From the NCBI GenBank assembly GCA_946539445.1, contig CAMNHK010000011.1, positions 1 through 42,792 on the forward strand: a stretch of 42,792 nucleotides of DNA, read 5' to 3'. This stretch comes from an uncultured Caryophanales bacterium. GTDB taxonomy: Bacteria > Bacillota_I > Bacilli_A > RF39 > UBA660. The notes beneath the pieces were generated by a model. The model saw only the letters and a list, made by a program, of their open reading frames with translations. It had not been told where the DNA came from and made no database searches. Positions 33,637-41,436 of this stretch are shown piece by piece. The position numbers were made by a program, and so were the translations under genes. Position 1 is the stretch's first letter, and every line of letters starts with the position of its first letter.

Positions 33637-34059
33637 ATGGCAAGTGAAAAATATCGTTTGATTGGCTCTATGTGTTTATTTCCTACTTATCCAGAATTTG
33701 TTTACCCTGTTTTTGAACGAGAAGGAAAATTCTATTTTCAAGTTTGTGAAGAAGCAACGATTATTGATGATTTTTCAGAAATTAGAGACGATGAACATCT
33801 AGCACTCATTCGTCCCTTGCAGGAAATACCTACTCGATTGGGATCTATTCCCAAAGAGTTTGCTCGTGGAGATAACGCTTTAATAGCCTTTCAGCCAGAT
33901 GAAAGTACTGTTTTTTTCGGAAATATGGAAGCTTTTCGTACTTATTTAAAAAAGAATCCTGTTAAAGATGAATTTGTACAAGAGCAAATCCATTCTTTAA
34001 AAGCAAGAGAAAAAAATAGTAAGCAATACCGAAAGAAAAAGGATTTTCAAAATTCTTAA
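33637..34059 (+). CDS. Hypothetical 140-residue protein
   Basis: A soluble protein of 140 residues without recognised domain. The first two thirds look beta-rich (CLFPTYPEFVYPVFEREGKFYFQV, given here in outline as alternating aromatic and hydrophobic residues at 13-36), the last 35 residues are a charged helix with many Lys and Glu. No cysteine pattern, signal peptide or membrane segment is present beyond two isolated Cys. GTGGAGG gives a clear start and a terminator follows the stop. It diverges from essC, so co-regulation with the T7SS is possible but not shown. Confidence 0.65.
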   Translation: MASEKYRLIGSMCLFPTYPEFVYPVFEREGKFYFQVCEEATIIDDFSEIRDDEHLALIRPLQEIPTRLGSIPKEFARGDNALIAFQPDESTVFFGNMEAFRTYLKKNPVKDEFVQEQIHSLKAREKNSKQYRKKKDFQNS

Positions 34060-34080
34060 TACCACTTCGGTATTTTTTTT
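34058..34080 (+). terminator. Terminator of the 140-residue hypothetical gene
   Basis: A 6-bp stem (34058-34063 with 34069-34074) with a 5-base loop, followed by a T run. Confidence 0.8.
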
Positions 34081-34111
34081 AACGCTTTTTTAGGGTTTTG
34101 CATAAGGTATT

Positions 34112-34909
34112 ATGGTGAGATATATGATTTCTTATTTTCAAAATGCTAATCCTATTCTTTTATCTCTTTTGGCAGGTATTTTTACCTTTCTTATTACATC
34201 TATGGGAGCAGCTGTTGTCTTTTTCTTTCGGTCTCTTTCGAAAACCATTCTAGACTCAATGCTTTCAATTGCCGCTGGTATTATGCTTGCGGCGGCTTTC
34301 TTTTCATTACTGGAACCAGCGATTGAGCTTGCTTATACTTTTCATCAACCAGCCTGGTTCATTGTTTTTACTGGTTTCATATTAGGGGGATTCTTTTTAT
34401 TTTTGGGAGATAAAGTATTAGATCGCTGGATTGCCTCTTCCAAATCTTCCTTGAAGCGTAGTATTTTATTATTTAGTTCTATTACGCTTCATAATATTCC
34501 AGAGGGGCTCGTATTAGGAGTTGCTTTTGGTTCAGCTTTTCTAGGAGCTTCTTCTTCCTTTTTCTCTGCCCTTACTTTGACTCTTGGAATTGCAATTCAA
34601 AACTTTCCAGAAGGAAGTGCTATTAGTTTACCTCTCTTACGGGATGGAGTTCCTCCAACTAAGGCTTTTTGGGCAGGCTCAATCAGTGGAATTGTTGAAC
34701 CGATATCGGCCATTATCGGAGCTATTCTTGTATTAAAAATTCAAAGATTACTTCCCTTTATTCTATCATTAACCGCTGGTGCGATGATTTTTGTTACTGT
34801 TATGGAATTAATTCCAGAAAGTCAAAATACTCCTAAAAAAGGATTTATGGCCTTATTTTTAATGTTTGGTTTTTCTTTGATGATGATTTTAGAACTAGTA
34901 TTAGCATAA
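34112..34909 (+). CDS. ZIP family divalent metal transporter
   Basis: A 265-residue protein with about eight membrane helices. The two metal-site helices are clear: ITLHNIPEGLVLGVAFG and IQNFPEGSAISLPLL, with the His/Asn-x-Pro-Glu-Gly pattern of ZIP transporters. It resembles ZupT-like bacterial members that import zinc and other divalent metals. Two start codons are possible: the ATG at 34112 (AAGG 4 bases upstream) and the ATG at 34124 (GGTGAG 4 bases upstream). The choice changes only four residues. A bidirectional terminator separates it from the FNT-like gene. Confidence 0.88.
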   Translation: MVRYMISYFQNANPILLSLLAGIFTFLITSMGAAVVFFFRSLSKTILDSMLSIAAGIMLAAAFFSLLEPAIELAYTFHQPAWFIVFTGFILGGFFLFLGDKVLDRWIASSKSSLKRSILLFSSITLHNIPEGLVLGVAFGSAFLGASSSFFSALTLTLGIAIQNFPEGSAISLPLLRDGVPPTKAFWAGSISGIVEPISAIIGAILVLKIQRLLPFILSLTAGAMIFVTVMELIPESQNTPKKGFMALFLMFGFSLMMILELVLA

Positions 34910-34922
34910 TTTTTTCCACAAA

Positions 34923-34948
34923 AAAAGAGGATATCCTCTTTTATTTTT
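34923..34948. terminator. Bidirectional terminator between the ZIP and FNT-like genes
   Basis: An 8-bp stem (34923-34930 with 34935-34942) with a 4-base loop, A-rich on one side and T-rich on the other. Confidence 0.85.
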
Positions 34949-35537
34949 TCTTTTTTTCCTCTTCTTTTAAATCTCTTGATAAATACCACATTAGTAAAGA
35001 ACCAATAAAGTTTCCTAGAATACATATTACAATGGACCAATGAAAGGTTCTCGCAACTCCCAATGTTATGATATTAGCAATACAGTGTTGAAATCCACAA
35101 AAGATAAAAAGTGGAATTCCAAAAATAATCCCCAATGATGTTCCTTTACGATACATATATACTGCAATATACATAATAACTCCGCATAAAATCGATTTAA
35201 GGAAGAATGGGAAAGAGAAACTCCATGAAGATACTTTTAGAATTGCATTCTTTACTACTTCGGTATCTGTTAAGGAAAATACAAGTCCCATTAAATAACC
35301 AGCTACTAGATTTCCTAGTAAAATCATAAATAAATCCACCGGTTTTATCTTATCTTGAAACAAGAATCCACACTTTCCTGTGAATAAATTTTGTCCCATA
35401 TAACATACTCCTAATAAACCAAAAGCAAAAATAACAGGACCAATTGGATTTCCTAGTTTTAATAACGCGTAATCACCTAATGAAATTAAGATAGCCGCCC
35501 CCACACTCTTATGTACTAATTCTAACTTTCTTTTCAT
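34941..35537 (-). CDS. Short formate/nitrite transporter-like channel
   Basis: A 198-residue membrane protein with about six helices. It reads as the formate/nitrite transporter fold: LGVCYMGQNLFTGKCGFL corresponds to the conserved LFTGN region, and FCGFQHCIANI to the central FEHSVAN motif with its channel histidine. Usual members have 250-280 residues, so the N-terminus and some loops are shortened. The two FNT signature positions are kept, so it is probably a working channel for a small anion, but the substrate is unknown. TAGAGGTG precedes the start and an extended -10 (35555-35563) lies just before it. Confidence 0.7.
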   Translation of the reverse strand: MKRKLELVHKSVGAAILISLGDYALLKLGNPIGPVIFAFGLLGVCYMGQNLFTGKCGFLFQDKIKPVDLFMILLGNLVAGYLMGLVFSLTDTEVVKNAILKVSSWSFSFPFFLKSILCGVIMYIAVYMYRKGTSLGIIFGIPLFIFCGFQHCIANIITLGVARTFHWSIVICILGNFIGSLLMWYLSRDLKEEEKKKK

Positions 35538-35554
35538 TTTTACACCTCTAATTT

Positions 35555-35563
35555 ATTATAGCA
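35555..35563 (-). promoter_or_regulatory. Extended -10 promoter of the FNT-like gene
   Basis: The minus strand reads TGC followed by TATAAT (35555-35560), about 20 bases before the start codon. Confidence 0.45.
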
Positions 35564-35584
35564 TTACATAAAAAAAAAAGCCAA

Positions 35585-36007
35585 TTATCTGGCTCTTTGC
35601 TTTTCAATTGGTTTTTCTTCTTGTTTTTTTGGTCTTGCCATTTCTTCTGCATATAATGTTGCCATCATATCTTGATATTTTTCTGTCTCCCCTTCAAGTT
35701 CTTCTATTTTTTTATCATTTCGGCAAATTAAGTTTGCTAAGTAAGCCATATGATCGTGTGGTGTACGGAAAAAACTTCCTCCTACACTACCACTTCCATA
35801 GGTTCCAAAATAGAGTTGACCATCTTCTCCTAATACGGTATAGAAGTGTTTTTGCCAAATACTTCCATGAGTTGATAAATCTTCTGTTAGTTTGCTGCTT
35901 TGAATGATTCCTCTTTTAAAGTGAAAATTATCTTGTTGTAATCCTCTTTCTCTGATATATTTGAAAATTAATACTTCTGTTCCGTCAGCAATCTTTTTGT
36001 CTTCCAT
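35585..36007 (-). CDS. Hypothetical 140-residue protein with coiled C-terminus
   Basis: A soluble 140-residue protein not recognised. A beta-like N-terminal part contains HFYTVLGEDGQLYFGTYGSG and the motif FFRTPHDHMAYLANLI. From about 98 onward it is a charged helix (ICRNDKKIEELEGETEKYQ) and a tail rich in Lys, Glu and Gln. The frame opens earlier at a TTG (36025) lying in the ribosome-binding region, so the ATG at 36007, with GGGGGAAAGG upstream, is preferred. An extended -10 stands at 36036-36044. Confidence 0.6.
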   Translation of the reverse strand: MEDKKIADGTEVLIFKYIRERGLQQDNFHFKRGIIQSSKLTEDLSTHGSIWQKHFYTVLGEDGQLYFGTYGSGSVGGSFFRTPHDHMAYLANLICRNDKKIEELEGETEKYQDMMATLYAEEMARPKKQEEKPIEKQRAR

Positions 36008-36035
36008 AATCCTTTCCCCCTTCAAGTAGTTCTAT

Positions 36036-36044
36036 ATTATATCA
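36036..36044 (-). promoter_or_regulatory. Extended -10 promoter of the 140-residue coiled-coil gene
   Basis: The minus strand reads TGA followed by TATAAT (36036-36041), about 28 bases upstream of the ATG at 36007. Confidence 0.45.
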
Positions 36045-36104
36045 TATTTTCCAAAAAAGTCAATTATAACCGAAAATAGGACTGATTATTCGACCGTTTT
36101 CGAG

Positions 36105-36134
36105 AAAAGAAAAAACTCGATAAAATCGAGTTTT
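36105..36134 (-). terminator. Terminator after rpsI
   Basis: A 10-bp stem (36112-36121 with 36125-36134) and 3-base loop are followed on the minus strand by a T-rich run. It ends the rplM-rpsI transcript. Confidence 0.9.
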
Positions 36135-36151
36135 GGAAACTTTGAAATAAA

Positions 36152-36577
36152 TTAACGTTTTGAGAATTGTGGAGCACGACGTGCTTTTTTCAATCCTGGT
36201 TTCTTACGTTCTTTCTTACGAGAATCTCTTGTGATAAATCCAGCAACTTTAAGAGTTTTTCTAAAGCTATTTTCTGAATCAGCTGGAGTAGTTTTATCAT
36301 AATCTAATAAAGCTCTTGTGATTCCTAAACGGATTGCTCCTGTTTGTCCTTGGAATCCTCCACCTTTTACTTCTGCATTTACGTCGAACATTTCTCTAGT
36401 ATTTGTTAAATCTAGAGGTTGGCATAAATCCATTACACAGATTTCTGAAGGGAAATATTCATTTACATCTCTACCATTAACAGTGATTTTTCCTGTTCCT
36501 GGTGTTAAAGTAACTCTAGCAACACTAGTCTTTCTGTGACCAGTTCCCGTATATACGTTTTTCTTTTCTTTTGCCAT
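36152..36577 (-). CDS. rpsI: Small ribosomal subunit protein uS9
   Basis: A 141-residue ribosomal protein S9. The family start motif [12 protein letters not shown], the [15 protein letters not shown] segment and the basic C-terminal end [12 protein letters not shown], which reaches the P-site tRNA, are all present. The length is slightly above the usual 130. AGGAGGG precedes the start, and it follows rplM by 13 bases, the standard rplM-rpsI pair. Confidence 0.98.
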   Translation of the reverse strand: MAKEKKNVYTGTGHRKTSVARVTLTPGTGKITVNGRDVNEYFPSEICVMDLCQPLDLTNTREMFDVNAEVKGGGFQGQTGAIRLGITRALLDYDKTTPADSENSFRKTLKVAGFITRDSRKKERKKPGLKKARRAPQFSKR

Positions 36578-36590
36578 GACTTAAACCCTC

Positions 36591-37022
36591 CTATTTCACT
36601 TCAAGCACTTCAGGCTTTTGTGCCTCTTGTTTGTGCTCGCTTCCTGCATATACAAATAACTTTTTGTACATTTGTCTACCAAGACGATTGTGTGGAAGCA
36701 TACCTTTTACTGCTCTTTCGATCATTTCTTCAGGATATTCTTCTCTCATAGTCTTAGCATTTCTTTCTCTTAATCCACCAGTGTACATTGAGTGATTATA
36801 ATACATTTTGTCTTCTAGTTTGTTTCCTGTTAAGTTAACTTTACTAGCATTAACAACAATAATGTAATCTCCACAATCAATATGTGGTGTATAAGTTGGT
36901 TTGTGTTTACCACGTAAGTATGTAGCTGCTAAAGTAGCTACTCTACCAAGAGATTTACCCTCGGCATCAATCACGTACCATTTACGTTCAACAGTTTCTT
37001 TCTTTTGCATATAACTTGTCAT
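36591..37022 (-). CDS. rplM: Large ribosomal subunit protein uL13
   Basis: A 143-residue ribosomal protein L13 with [18 protein letters not shown] near the start, the [20 protein letters not shown] core, and [19 protein letters not shown] near the end. Full length. AAGGAG lies 7 bases before the ATG. It is first in a two-gene operon with rpsI and carries its own promoter and a structured leader, which suggests autogenous control as known for L13 operons. Confidence 0.98.
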   Translation of the reverse strand: MTSYMQKKETVERKWYVIDAEGKSLGRVATLAATYLRGKHKPTYTPHIDCGDYIIVVNASKVNLTGNKLEDKMYYNHSMYTGGLRERNAKTMREEYPEEMIERAVKGMLPHNRLGRQMYKKLFVYAGSEHKQEAQKPEVLEVK

Positions 37023-37042
37023 ATTTTTTCTCCTTTTACTTC

Positions 37043-37067
37043 AATCTGCTTTTCCCAGGAGCAGATT
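37043..37067 (-). promoter_or_regulatory. Hairpin in the rplM leader
   Basis: An 8-bp perfect stem (37043-37050 with 37060-37067) and 9-base loop lies between the promoter and the rplM Shine-Dalgarno site. L13 leaders in Bacillota are known regulatory elements, so this is a candidate binding site, but I have not compared it with the known consensus. Confidence 0.5.
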
Positions 37068-37097
37068 AAGGTGGGATATTTGAATGTACCGATTAGA

Positions 37098-37126
37098 ATT
37101 ATACTAAAAAAAGTATTAAAAATCAA
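37098..37126 (-). promoter_or_regulatory. Promoter of the rplM-rpsI operon
   Basis: TTGATT (37121-37126) and TATAAT (37098-37103) are exactly 17 bases apart on the minus strand. The expected transcription start near 37091 gives a leader of about 70 bases. Confidence 0.75.
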
Positions 37127-37141
37127 TACTTTTTCTTTATT

Positions 37142-37498
37142 TTATATTGTTTTGACGTCTGTTTGTTCTTCTTCTTTGGCTAATAGAGAAGACTGTTTTA
37201 ATAATTCCACTAACTCTTCTTCAGATAGCGAATCTAGATAATCTAGTTTTTGAAGAGCTCCAGCTAATTCTTCCTCTGTTCTAGATGACATATAAGCAGA
37301 AGAATATTTTTCATGAATTTTATCTACTTGATTAGAATTTATGAATTCCCCCGCTAAACTAGTAGAAGTTAAAGTAGTAGAGGTAGATAAGGCCGTTCTT
37401 GCCATATCTTTTCTCTCTTCTGGTTTAGCCTTGTATACTTTATAGGCCACTCCGGCGATTACTCCTATTTCTGTTGCAATTGTTGTAGTTGATTGCAT
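37142..37498 (-). CDS. Hypothetical 118-residue protein
   Basis: A 118-residue protein with a small hydrophobic N-terminal part (about 8-20), a Thr/Ser-rich stretch (about 35-50), and an acidic helical C-terminus with repeated Glu and Leu (LDYLDSLSEEELVELLKQ). It is not recognised. GGGGG lies 9 bases before the ATG. Its start overlaps the preceding gene by 34 bases, so the two are coupled. It lies between truA and rplM, where Bacillota normally have no extra genes. Confidence 0.6.
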   Translation of the reverse strand: MQSTTTIATEIGVIAGVAYKVYKAKPEERKDMARTALSTSTTLTSTSLAGEFINSNQVDKIHEKYSSAYMSSRTEEELAGALQKLDYLDSLSEEELVELLKQSSLLAKEEEQTDVKTI

Positions 37499-38247
37499 TT
37501 TTGATTCCCCCTATCAATTTCTATATTTCTATCGGCTTGCTCTCTTATAATCAATTCTCTTAATTCTCTTAGTTGCTCTTTGGTTTGTATTCTTCCTATG
37601 ATTTCACTCATACTTGGTAATTCTTCTTTTTCTGCTATACATTTATGAATGACGGATGAGGCTTCCCCATAATTCTTTATCGCTTCTCGTTGTCTTCTTT
37701 CTTCTTGAAGTTTTAGATGATCTTCTACTAATTGATATCGTGTTATACTGTAATTTTGTATATTCACGCACTCAAAATTTATTCCAGCACTTATCATTTC
37801 TAATAGTAAAAATGGGATGGCTATCGGATATCCAAGTACTATTATTCCTGTTAGCAAAGATATCAAAGCCATATTTTTGATTAATCCACCTTTATGAACT
37901 TTCTTATTCCACTCTAGATATGGATATATCTCTGTTGGTTTTTTGGGATCTATATGATAATTTCGATTTTTCTCTTGATTCCATTCTTGGCGAATCGCCA
38001 TTTTGGTAAATTTACAGGTTTCTATTATTCGTTGTTGTTCTTCTTTTGTTTTGGCTTTTCTTAAAGCTTTCTTTTTATGATAATCACAACACTTATCTAA
38101 AAATGCTATACTATTGGGAAAAATCCTTTTTAAAAATTTATATTTCCATTTTTCTAGTTGAAATACTACTTTTTGAAATTTGACTGCTCCCAACTTTTCA
38201 TATTTTTTTAATTGTTTTTTCTTTCTTTCTCTTTCTAATTTATCCAT
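37465..38247 (-). CDS. Hypothetical protein with a membrane hairpin and charged ends
   Basis: A protein of about 260 residues, not recognised. A very basic N-terminal half (Lys/Arg/Glu-rich, coiled) leads to a hydrophobic hairpin at about 127-165, then a charged helical C-terminus with many Gln and Glu. The frame opens earlier, but the extended -10 at 38285-38293 excludes the first ATG. The ATG at 38247 is chosen; one at 38265 is also possible and neither has a strong Shine-Dalgarno. It is not a degenerate EcfT, since it has too few helices and no arginine coupling motif. Confidence 0.55.
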   Translation of the reverse strand: MDKLERERKKKQLKKYEKLGAVKFQKVVFQLEKWKYKFLKRIFPNSIAFLDKCCDYHKKKALRKAKTKEEQQRIIETCKFTKMAIRQEWNQEKNRNYHIDPKKPTEIYPYLEWNKKVHKGGLIKNMALISLLTGIIVLGYPIAIPFLLLEMISAGINFECVNIQNYSITRYQLVEDHLKLQEERRQREAIKNYGEASSVIHKCIAEKEELPSMSEIIGRIQTKEQLRELRELIIREQADRNIEIDRGNQKCNQLQQLQQK

Positions 38248-38284
38248 AAACCAAACCCCAACCATTTTCTTCAAATGTGGGCTT

Positions 38285-38293
38285 ATTATACCA
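38285..38293 (-). promoter_or_regulatory. Extended -10 promoter between truA and the hypothetical gene
   Basis: The minus strand reads TGG followed by TATAAT (38285-38290), just after the truA terminator. Confidence 0.55.
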
Positions 38294-38302
38294 TAAAATG
38301 CT

Positions 38303-38327
38303 AAAAAAAGCAAGATTCCTTGCTTTC
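38303..38327 (-). terminator. Terminator after truA
   Basis: A 6-bp stem (38309-38314 with 38319-38324) with a 4-base loop, followed on the minus strand by seven T. Confidence 0.8.
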
Positions 38328-39059
38328 TTAATACTTTATGTTTACTAAATATAATCCTTCAGCAGGAGCTGTTTTTCCGGCTTTGGTTCGATCTTTACTT
38401 TCTAATATTTTTTCCACAGATTCTGGGGATAATTTATTTTCTCCTACTTTTATTAGTAATCCGACCATATTTCGTACTTGATAGCGAAGAAATCCATTTC
38501 CTTTAAAAGTGATTTGTATTTCCTGATTCTTTTCCTCTATTTTCGCTGAAAAAATGGTCCGTATGCAATTCTCTTTTTCTTTGTTATCGGTTACAAAAGC
38601 ACGGAAGTCGTGCGTTCCTACAAAATAAGTAATAGCTTTTTTCATGGCCTCTACGTTTAAGGAATAATTGTATTGAAAGACATAGTTTCTTTCTAATGGA
38701 TTGTATTCTCCGGTATTGATTCGGTATTTATATTCTTTTTCTTTTACATTATAACGAGCATGAAAACTATCCTCTACTTGTTTTGCCTCTATTACGTGAA
38801 TATCATCTGGAAGATTACTGTTTAGAGCTCTTTTTAGTTTTTTTTCGGTTATGTTTACTCCAATATCTGCATGGGCATATTGACATAAAGCATGAACTCC
38901 TTTATCTGTTCTTCCGGTTGCGACAATGGGGGTTACTTGATGATTGTTGACAATTTTCAATGCTTCTTCTAACTTTGCCTGAACCGTATTTAGTCCTCTT
39001 TGAGTTTGAAATCCAGAGTATGCTGTTCCATCATAGGAAAACTTAATTAAAAAGCGCAT
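38328..39059 (-). CDS. truA: tRNA pseudouridine synthase A
   Basis: A 243-residue enzyme that makes pseudouridine at positions 38-40 of tRNA anticodon arms. The catalytic aspartate is Asp52 in ATGRTDKGVHALCQ. The N-terminal FSYDGTAYSGFQTQ and the later FLRYQVRNMVGLLIKVG segment are family signatures. Full length and complete. AAGGAGGGG gives the start. It follows the ecfA2-like gene by 11 bases; in most Bacillota ecfT stands between these two. Confidence 0.97.
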   Translation of the reverse strand: MRFLIKFSYDGTAYSGFQTQRGLNTVQAKLEEALKIVNNHQVTPIVATGRTDKGVHALCQYAHADIGVNITEKKLKRALNSNLPDDIHVIEAKQVEDSFHARYNVKEKEYKYRINTGEYNPLERNYVFQYNYSLNVEAMKKAITYFVGTHDFRAFVTDNKEKENCIRTIFSAKIEEKNQEIQITFKGNGFLRYQVRNMVGLLIKVGENKLSPESVEKILESKDRTKAGKTAPAEGLYLVNIKY

Positions 39060-39070
39060 TTTACCCCTCC

Positions 39071-39859
39071 TTATACATGTTTATAGATATCTTTAATAAT
39101 ATCTCTAATATCTCTATGATAATCGATAGATATATTCTTTTTTGCTTTGATTAAATCTGTTAATTCTACCATTTCGGGAAGGGGAATTTTGTTCTTTTTT
39201 AGTTTATCGGCTTGGGTCATTACTTCTTTGGTTATTCCTTCCCCTATGATTTTATTATTTTGAATGATGGAAATGTGGTTCGTATATTGATATAGCATAT
39301 CTACATCTTCACTAATCCACACAATTGTTTTATGATATTGTTCTGTCATTCTACGAAACAATAGAATTAGTTTCTTTTTATTTGTTTTATCTAGATATAA
39401 GAATGGTTCTTCAATCCAAAGTATATCAGGATTGGATAATAGGGCCATTGCTAGTTGGACTAAAGCTCTTTCGCTACTCGAAAGTATTTTTAAATTATGA
39501 TCTAATATCTTTTCTGGGAGTCCAACAATTTTTAGGGAATCTAGAATTTTCTTTTTCGGGTCTTTTAAGATGATTTCTCGACTACGAATGTCATAATACA
39601 TTGCTTCATATACCGTTTTTTGAAAATACTTATTTAATGAGTTTTCTTCTAAATAAACGGTTTTTCTTCTTTTTTCTTGTTTTTCTTCGGGATTTAGTTT
39701 TTTCTTATCCATTAAAATATCGAGATCTGTTTTTCGAAATGTAAGATATTCCCAAAGTTCCTTGACTGTATTGCCAGTTAGTCCATTGATTTCTTCTAAC
39801 GAAATACTAAAAGTTAATTTCTTCTCTTTGAGAGGAATGTTTTTCCAAGTTAGTTCCAT
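39071..39859 (-). CDS. ecfA2: Degenerate EcfA2-like ABC ATPase (no Walker A)
   Basis: A 262-residue protein in the position of EcfA2, the second ATPase of energy-coupling-factor vitamin transporters. Its fold is recognisable from the Walker B region NPDILWIEEPFLYLD, with the catalytic Glu151 kept, and the late segment HISIIQNNKIIGEG. The Walker A is destroyed: where GxTGSGKST is expected it reads GLTGNTVKEL (26-35), with Val32 in place of lysine. The ABC signature is LSSSE instead of LSGGQ, and the switch histidine is replaced by Glu in WISEDVD. It should not bind ATP normally. It overlaps the ecfA1-like gene by 10 bases, and ecfT is missing between it and truA. Confidence 0.75.
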   Translation of the reverse strand: MELTWKNIPLKEKKLTFSISLEEINGLTGNTVKELWEYLTFRKTDLDILMDKKKLNPEEKQEKRRKTVYLEENSLNKYFQKTVYEAMYYDIRSREIILKDPKKKILDSLKIVGLPEKILDHNLKILSSSERALVQLAMALLSNPDILWIEEPFLYLDKTNKKKLILLFRRMTEQYHKTIVWISEDVDMLYQYTNHISIIQNNKIIGEGITKEVMTQADKLKKNKIPLPEMVELTDLIKAKKNISIDYHRDIRDIIKDIYKHV

Positions 39860-40617
39860 ATTTGATCCACCAACCTCTCTTTATCATATTCTAATTCGTC
39901 GATTAAATCGTAATCTTTTAGTTTTACGGATAAATCCATCATAAAAGGAAGATCTAGTCCTATTTTATTGATTCGATTATCGTTTTCAAATACTTCTCTG
40001 GGCTCTCCTTCTAAGACTATTTGACCTTTCTCTAAGATATATAAGTAATCTGTTTCTATACTATCTTCTAAATATGTGGTGGTTTGAATGATCGTTGATT
40101 CTGTCTTTACTTGATATTTTTTTAGAAAAGAAATGATTTCTTTTGTACGTTTTTTCAAATAAGGATGTAGATTATCCAAAAGAAGAATGGCAGGTTTTCT
40201 TAACAGTGCCAAAGCAATTTGAGATAATACTATTTCTTCACTCGTTAAATTCTTTACTTGTTTTTGGATAACACTTGTTAATTTTAACCCTTTTATAATT
40301 TCATCTCTGAAATCTAGAGAAGTCTCTATCTTATTAATTTCTTCTATTAAAGTTCTTTCCGTAAATATAATTTCTAGAGGTATCACACATTGAACTAAGG
40401 CACTATACTCTTGGATGGTATAATCATTAATATCAATTTCGTTCATTAGAATCATATTATCGGTAATAATATCTCGATTTAAAATTCTAATTAATGTAGT
40501 CTTTCCACAGTTATTTGGACCTGAGATTGTTGTGAATTTATTTTTGTCGATGTACAAATTAAAATCTTTCCACAGATCTTTGTAGAAAAACTGATGAATC
40601 ATAATCATTCTTTTCAT
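39850..40617 (-). CDS. ecfA1: Degenerate EcfA1-like ABC ATPase (no catalytic Glu)
   Basis: A 255-residue protein in the EcfA1 position. The Walker A is intact (SGPNNCGKTTL, Lys39). The Walker B LLLDNLHPYL has Asp148, but the catalytic glutamate is replaced by Asn149. The signature is LTSEE rather than LSGGQ, and the switch histidine is Thr181 in IIQTTTYLED. It could bind ATP but hydrolyse it poorly. Its defects are complementary to those of the next protein, suggesting a specialised heterodimer. The frame extends to a TTG at 40641, but the ATG at 40617, with GGGGGAG 8 bases upstream, is preferred. Confidence 0.75.
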   Translation of the reverse strand: MKRMIMIHQFFYKDLWKDFNLYIDKNKFTTISGPNNCGKTTLIRILNRDIITDNMILMNEIDINDYTIQEYSALVQCVIPLEIIFTERTLIEEINKIETSLDFRDEIIKGLKLTSVIQKQVKNLTSEEIVLSQIALALLRKPAILLLDNLHPYLKKRTKEIISFLKKYQVKTESTIIQTTTYLEDSIETDYLYILEKGQIVLEGEPREVFENDNRINKIGLDLPFMMDLSVKLKDYDLIDELEYDKERLVDQIWN

Positions 40618-40646
40618 AATTTCATCTCCCCCTGAAATCAATGAAT

Positions 40647-40672
40647 AAAAGCCAACTATTCGCTGGCTTTTC
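40647..40672 (-). terminator. Terminator between the SDR gene and the ecfA1-like gene
   Basis: An 8-bp stem (40647-40654 with 40664-40671) with a 9-base loop. The SDR stop codon lies inside the loop. Only four T residues follow on the minus strand, so read-through into the ecfA1-like gene is likely. Confidence 0.6.
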
Positions 40673-41414
40673 TTTTTTGAATCTTATATACGTTTCTTAG
40701 TAAGAATTTGTCTGATACAAATCTACTAAAGAACTTCGCTAATTTCATTTTGAACCCAGGAATGATTAGCATTTTCTCTTTAAACATTCTATCAATTGCA
40801 TATTTTGCGACAAAGGAACTTGTTAGTGGTTTCACAGCAAATGTTACACCGGCTACGTTATTGAAATTGGTTTCTACTGGGCCTGGGCATAAGACAGATA
40901 CATGAACCTTTGTTTTTTTCTTCTTTTCTTCATAATATAAGGCTTCTGTAAGTTGATATACATATGCTTTGGTTGCATAATAGGTACTCATCAAAGGGCC
41001 TGGTTGAAAAGCAGCTGAAGATGCTACATTTAATATATAAGTATCTGTATTCCTTGTTTCCATGTCTCTAGCCATATATTTCGTTAGAATATGCACAGCT
41101 TTGATATTTGTATTGATTAATTCTAAGTCTTTATTAATATCGGTTTCTGTTAATGGTCCAAAGTCCCCTAAGCCTGCATTATTAATTAATATATCAATGT
41201 TCTCATTTTTGGTTAATACATAGAGTTCTTTTACTCTTTGTTCATTGGATAAATCAGCGACGATGATTGTTACTTTTGTTGGTAGTTTTTCTTGTATTTC
41301 TTCTAGTTTTTCTTTATTTCTTGCGACTAAAATTAATTCACATTTTTGTGAAGCTAAATATTTAGCCATTTCAAGTCCTATACCAGATGATGCTCCCGTA
41401 ATTAACGCTTTCAT
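40656..41414 (-). CDS. Short-chain dehydrogenase/reductase
   Basis: A 252-residue SDR oxidoreductase. The cofactor motif is TGASSGIG at the N-terminus, NNAG follows at the fourth strand, and the catalytic Tyr-x3-Lys appears in TYYATKAY with the preceding serines in VASSAAF. The early basic residue in LVARNKEKL suggests NADP preference. A basic, hydrophobic C-terminal end may touch the membrane. The substrate is unknown. It has its own extended -10 (41437-41445), which excludes the earlier ATG at 41438, and a terminator isolates it from rplQ. Its place between rplQ and ecfA1 is unusual for Bacillota. Confidence 0.9.
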   Translation of the reverse strand: MKALITGASSGIGLEMAKYLASQKCELILVARNKEKLEEIQEKLPTKVTIIVADLSNEQRVKELYVLTKNENIDILINNAGLGDFGPLTETDINKDLELINTNIKAVHILTKYMARDMETRNTDTYILNVASSAAFQPGPLMSTYYATKAYVYQLTEALYYEEKKKKTKVHVSVLCPGPVETNFNNVAGVTFAVKPLTSSFVAKYAIDRMFKEKMLIIPGFKMKLAKFFSRFVSDKFLLRNVYKIQKRKASE

Positions 41415-41436
41415 ACAATCACCCACTTCTATTTCC

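Noticed and set aside
36071..36102. Short inverted repeat CGAAAA/TTTTCG near rpsI
   Set aside because: Six pairs with a 20-base loop are expected by chance in such AT-rich sequence, and a real terminator lies beside it.
37465..38247. The unknown gene as a displaced ecfT
   Set aside because: It has only one hydrophobic hairpin and long charged helices, not the multi-helix membrane domain with arginine coupling motifs.
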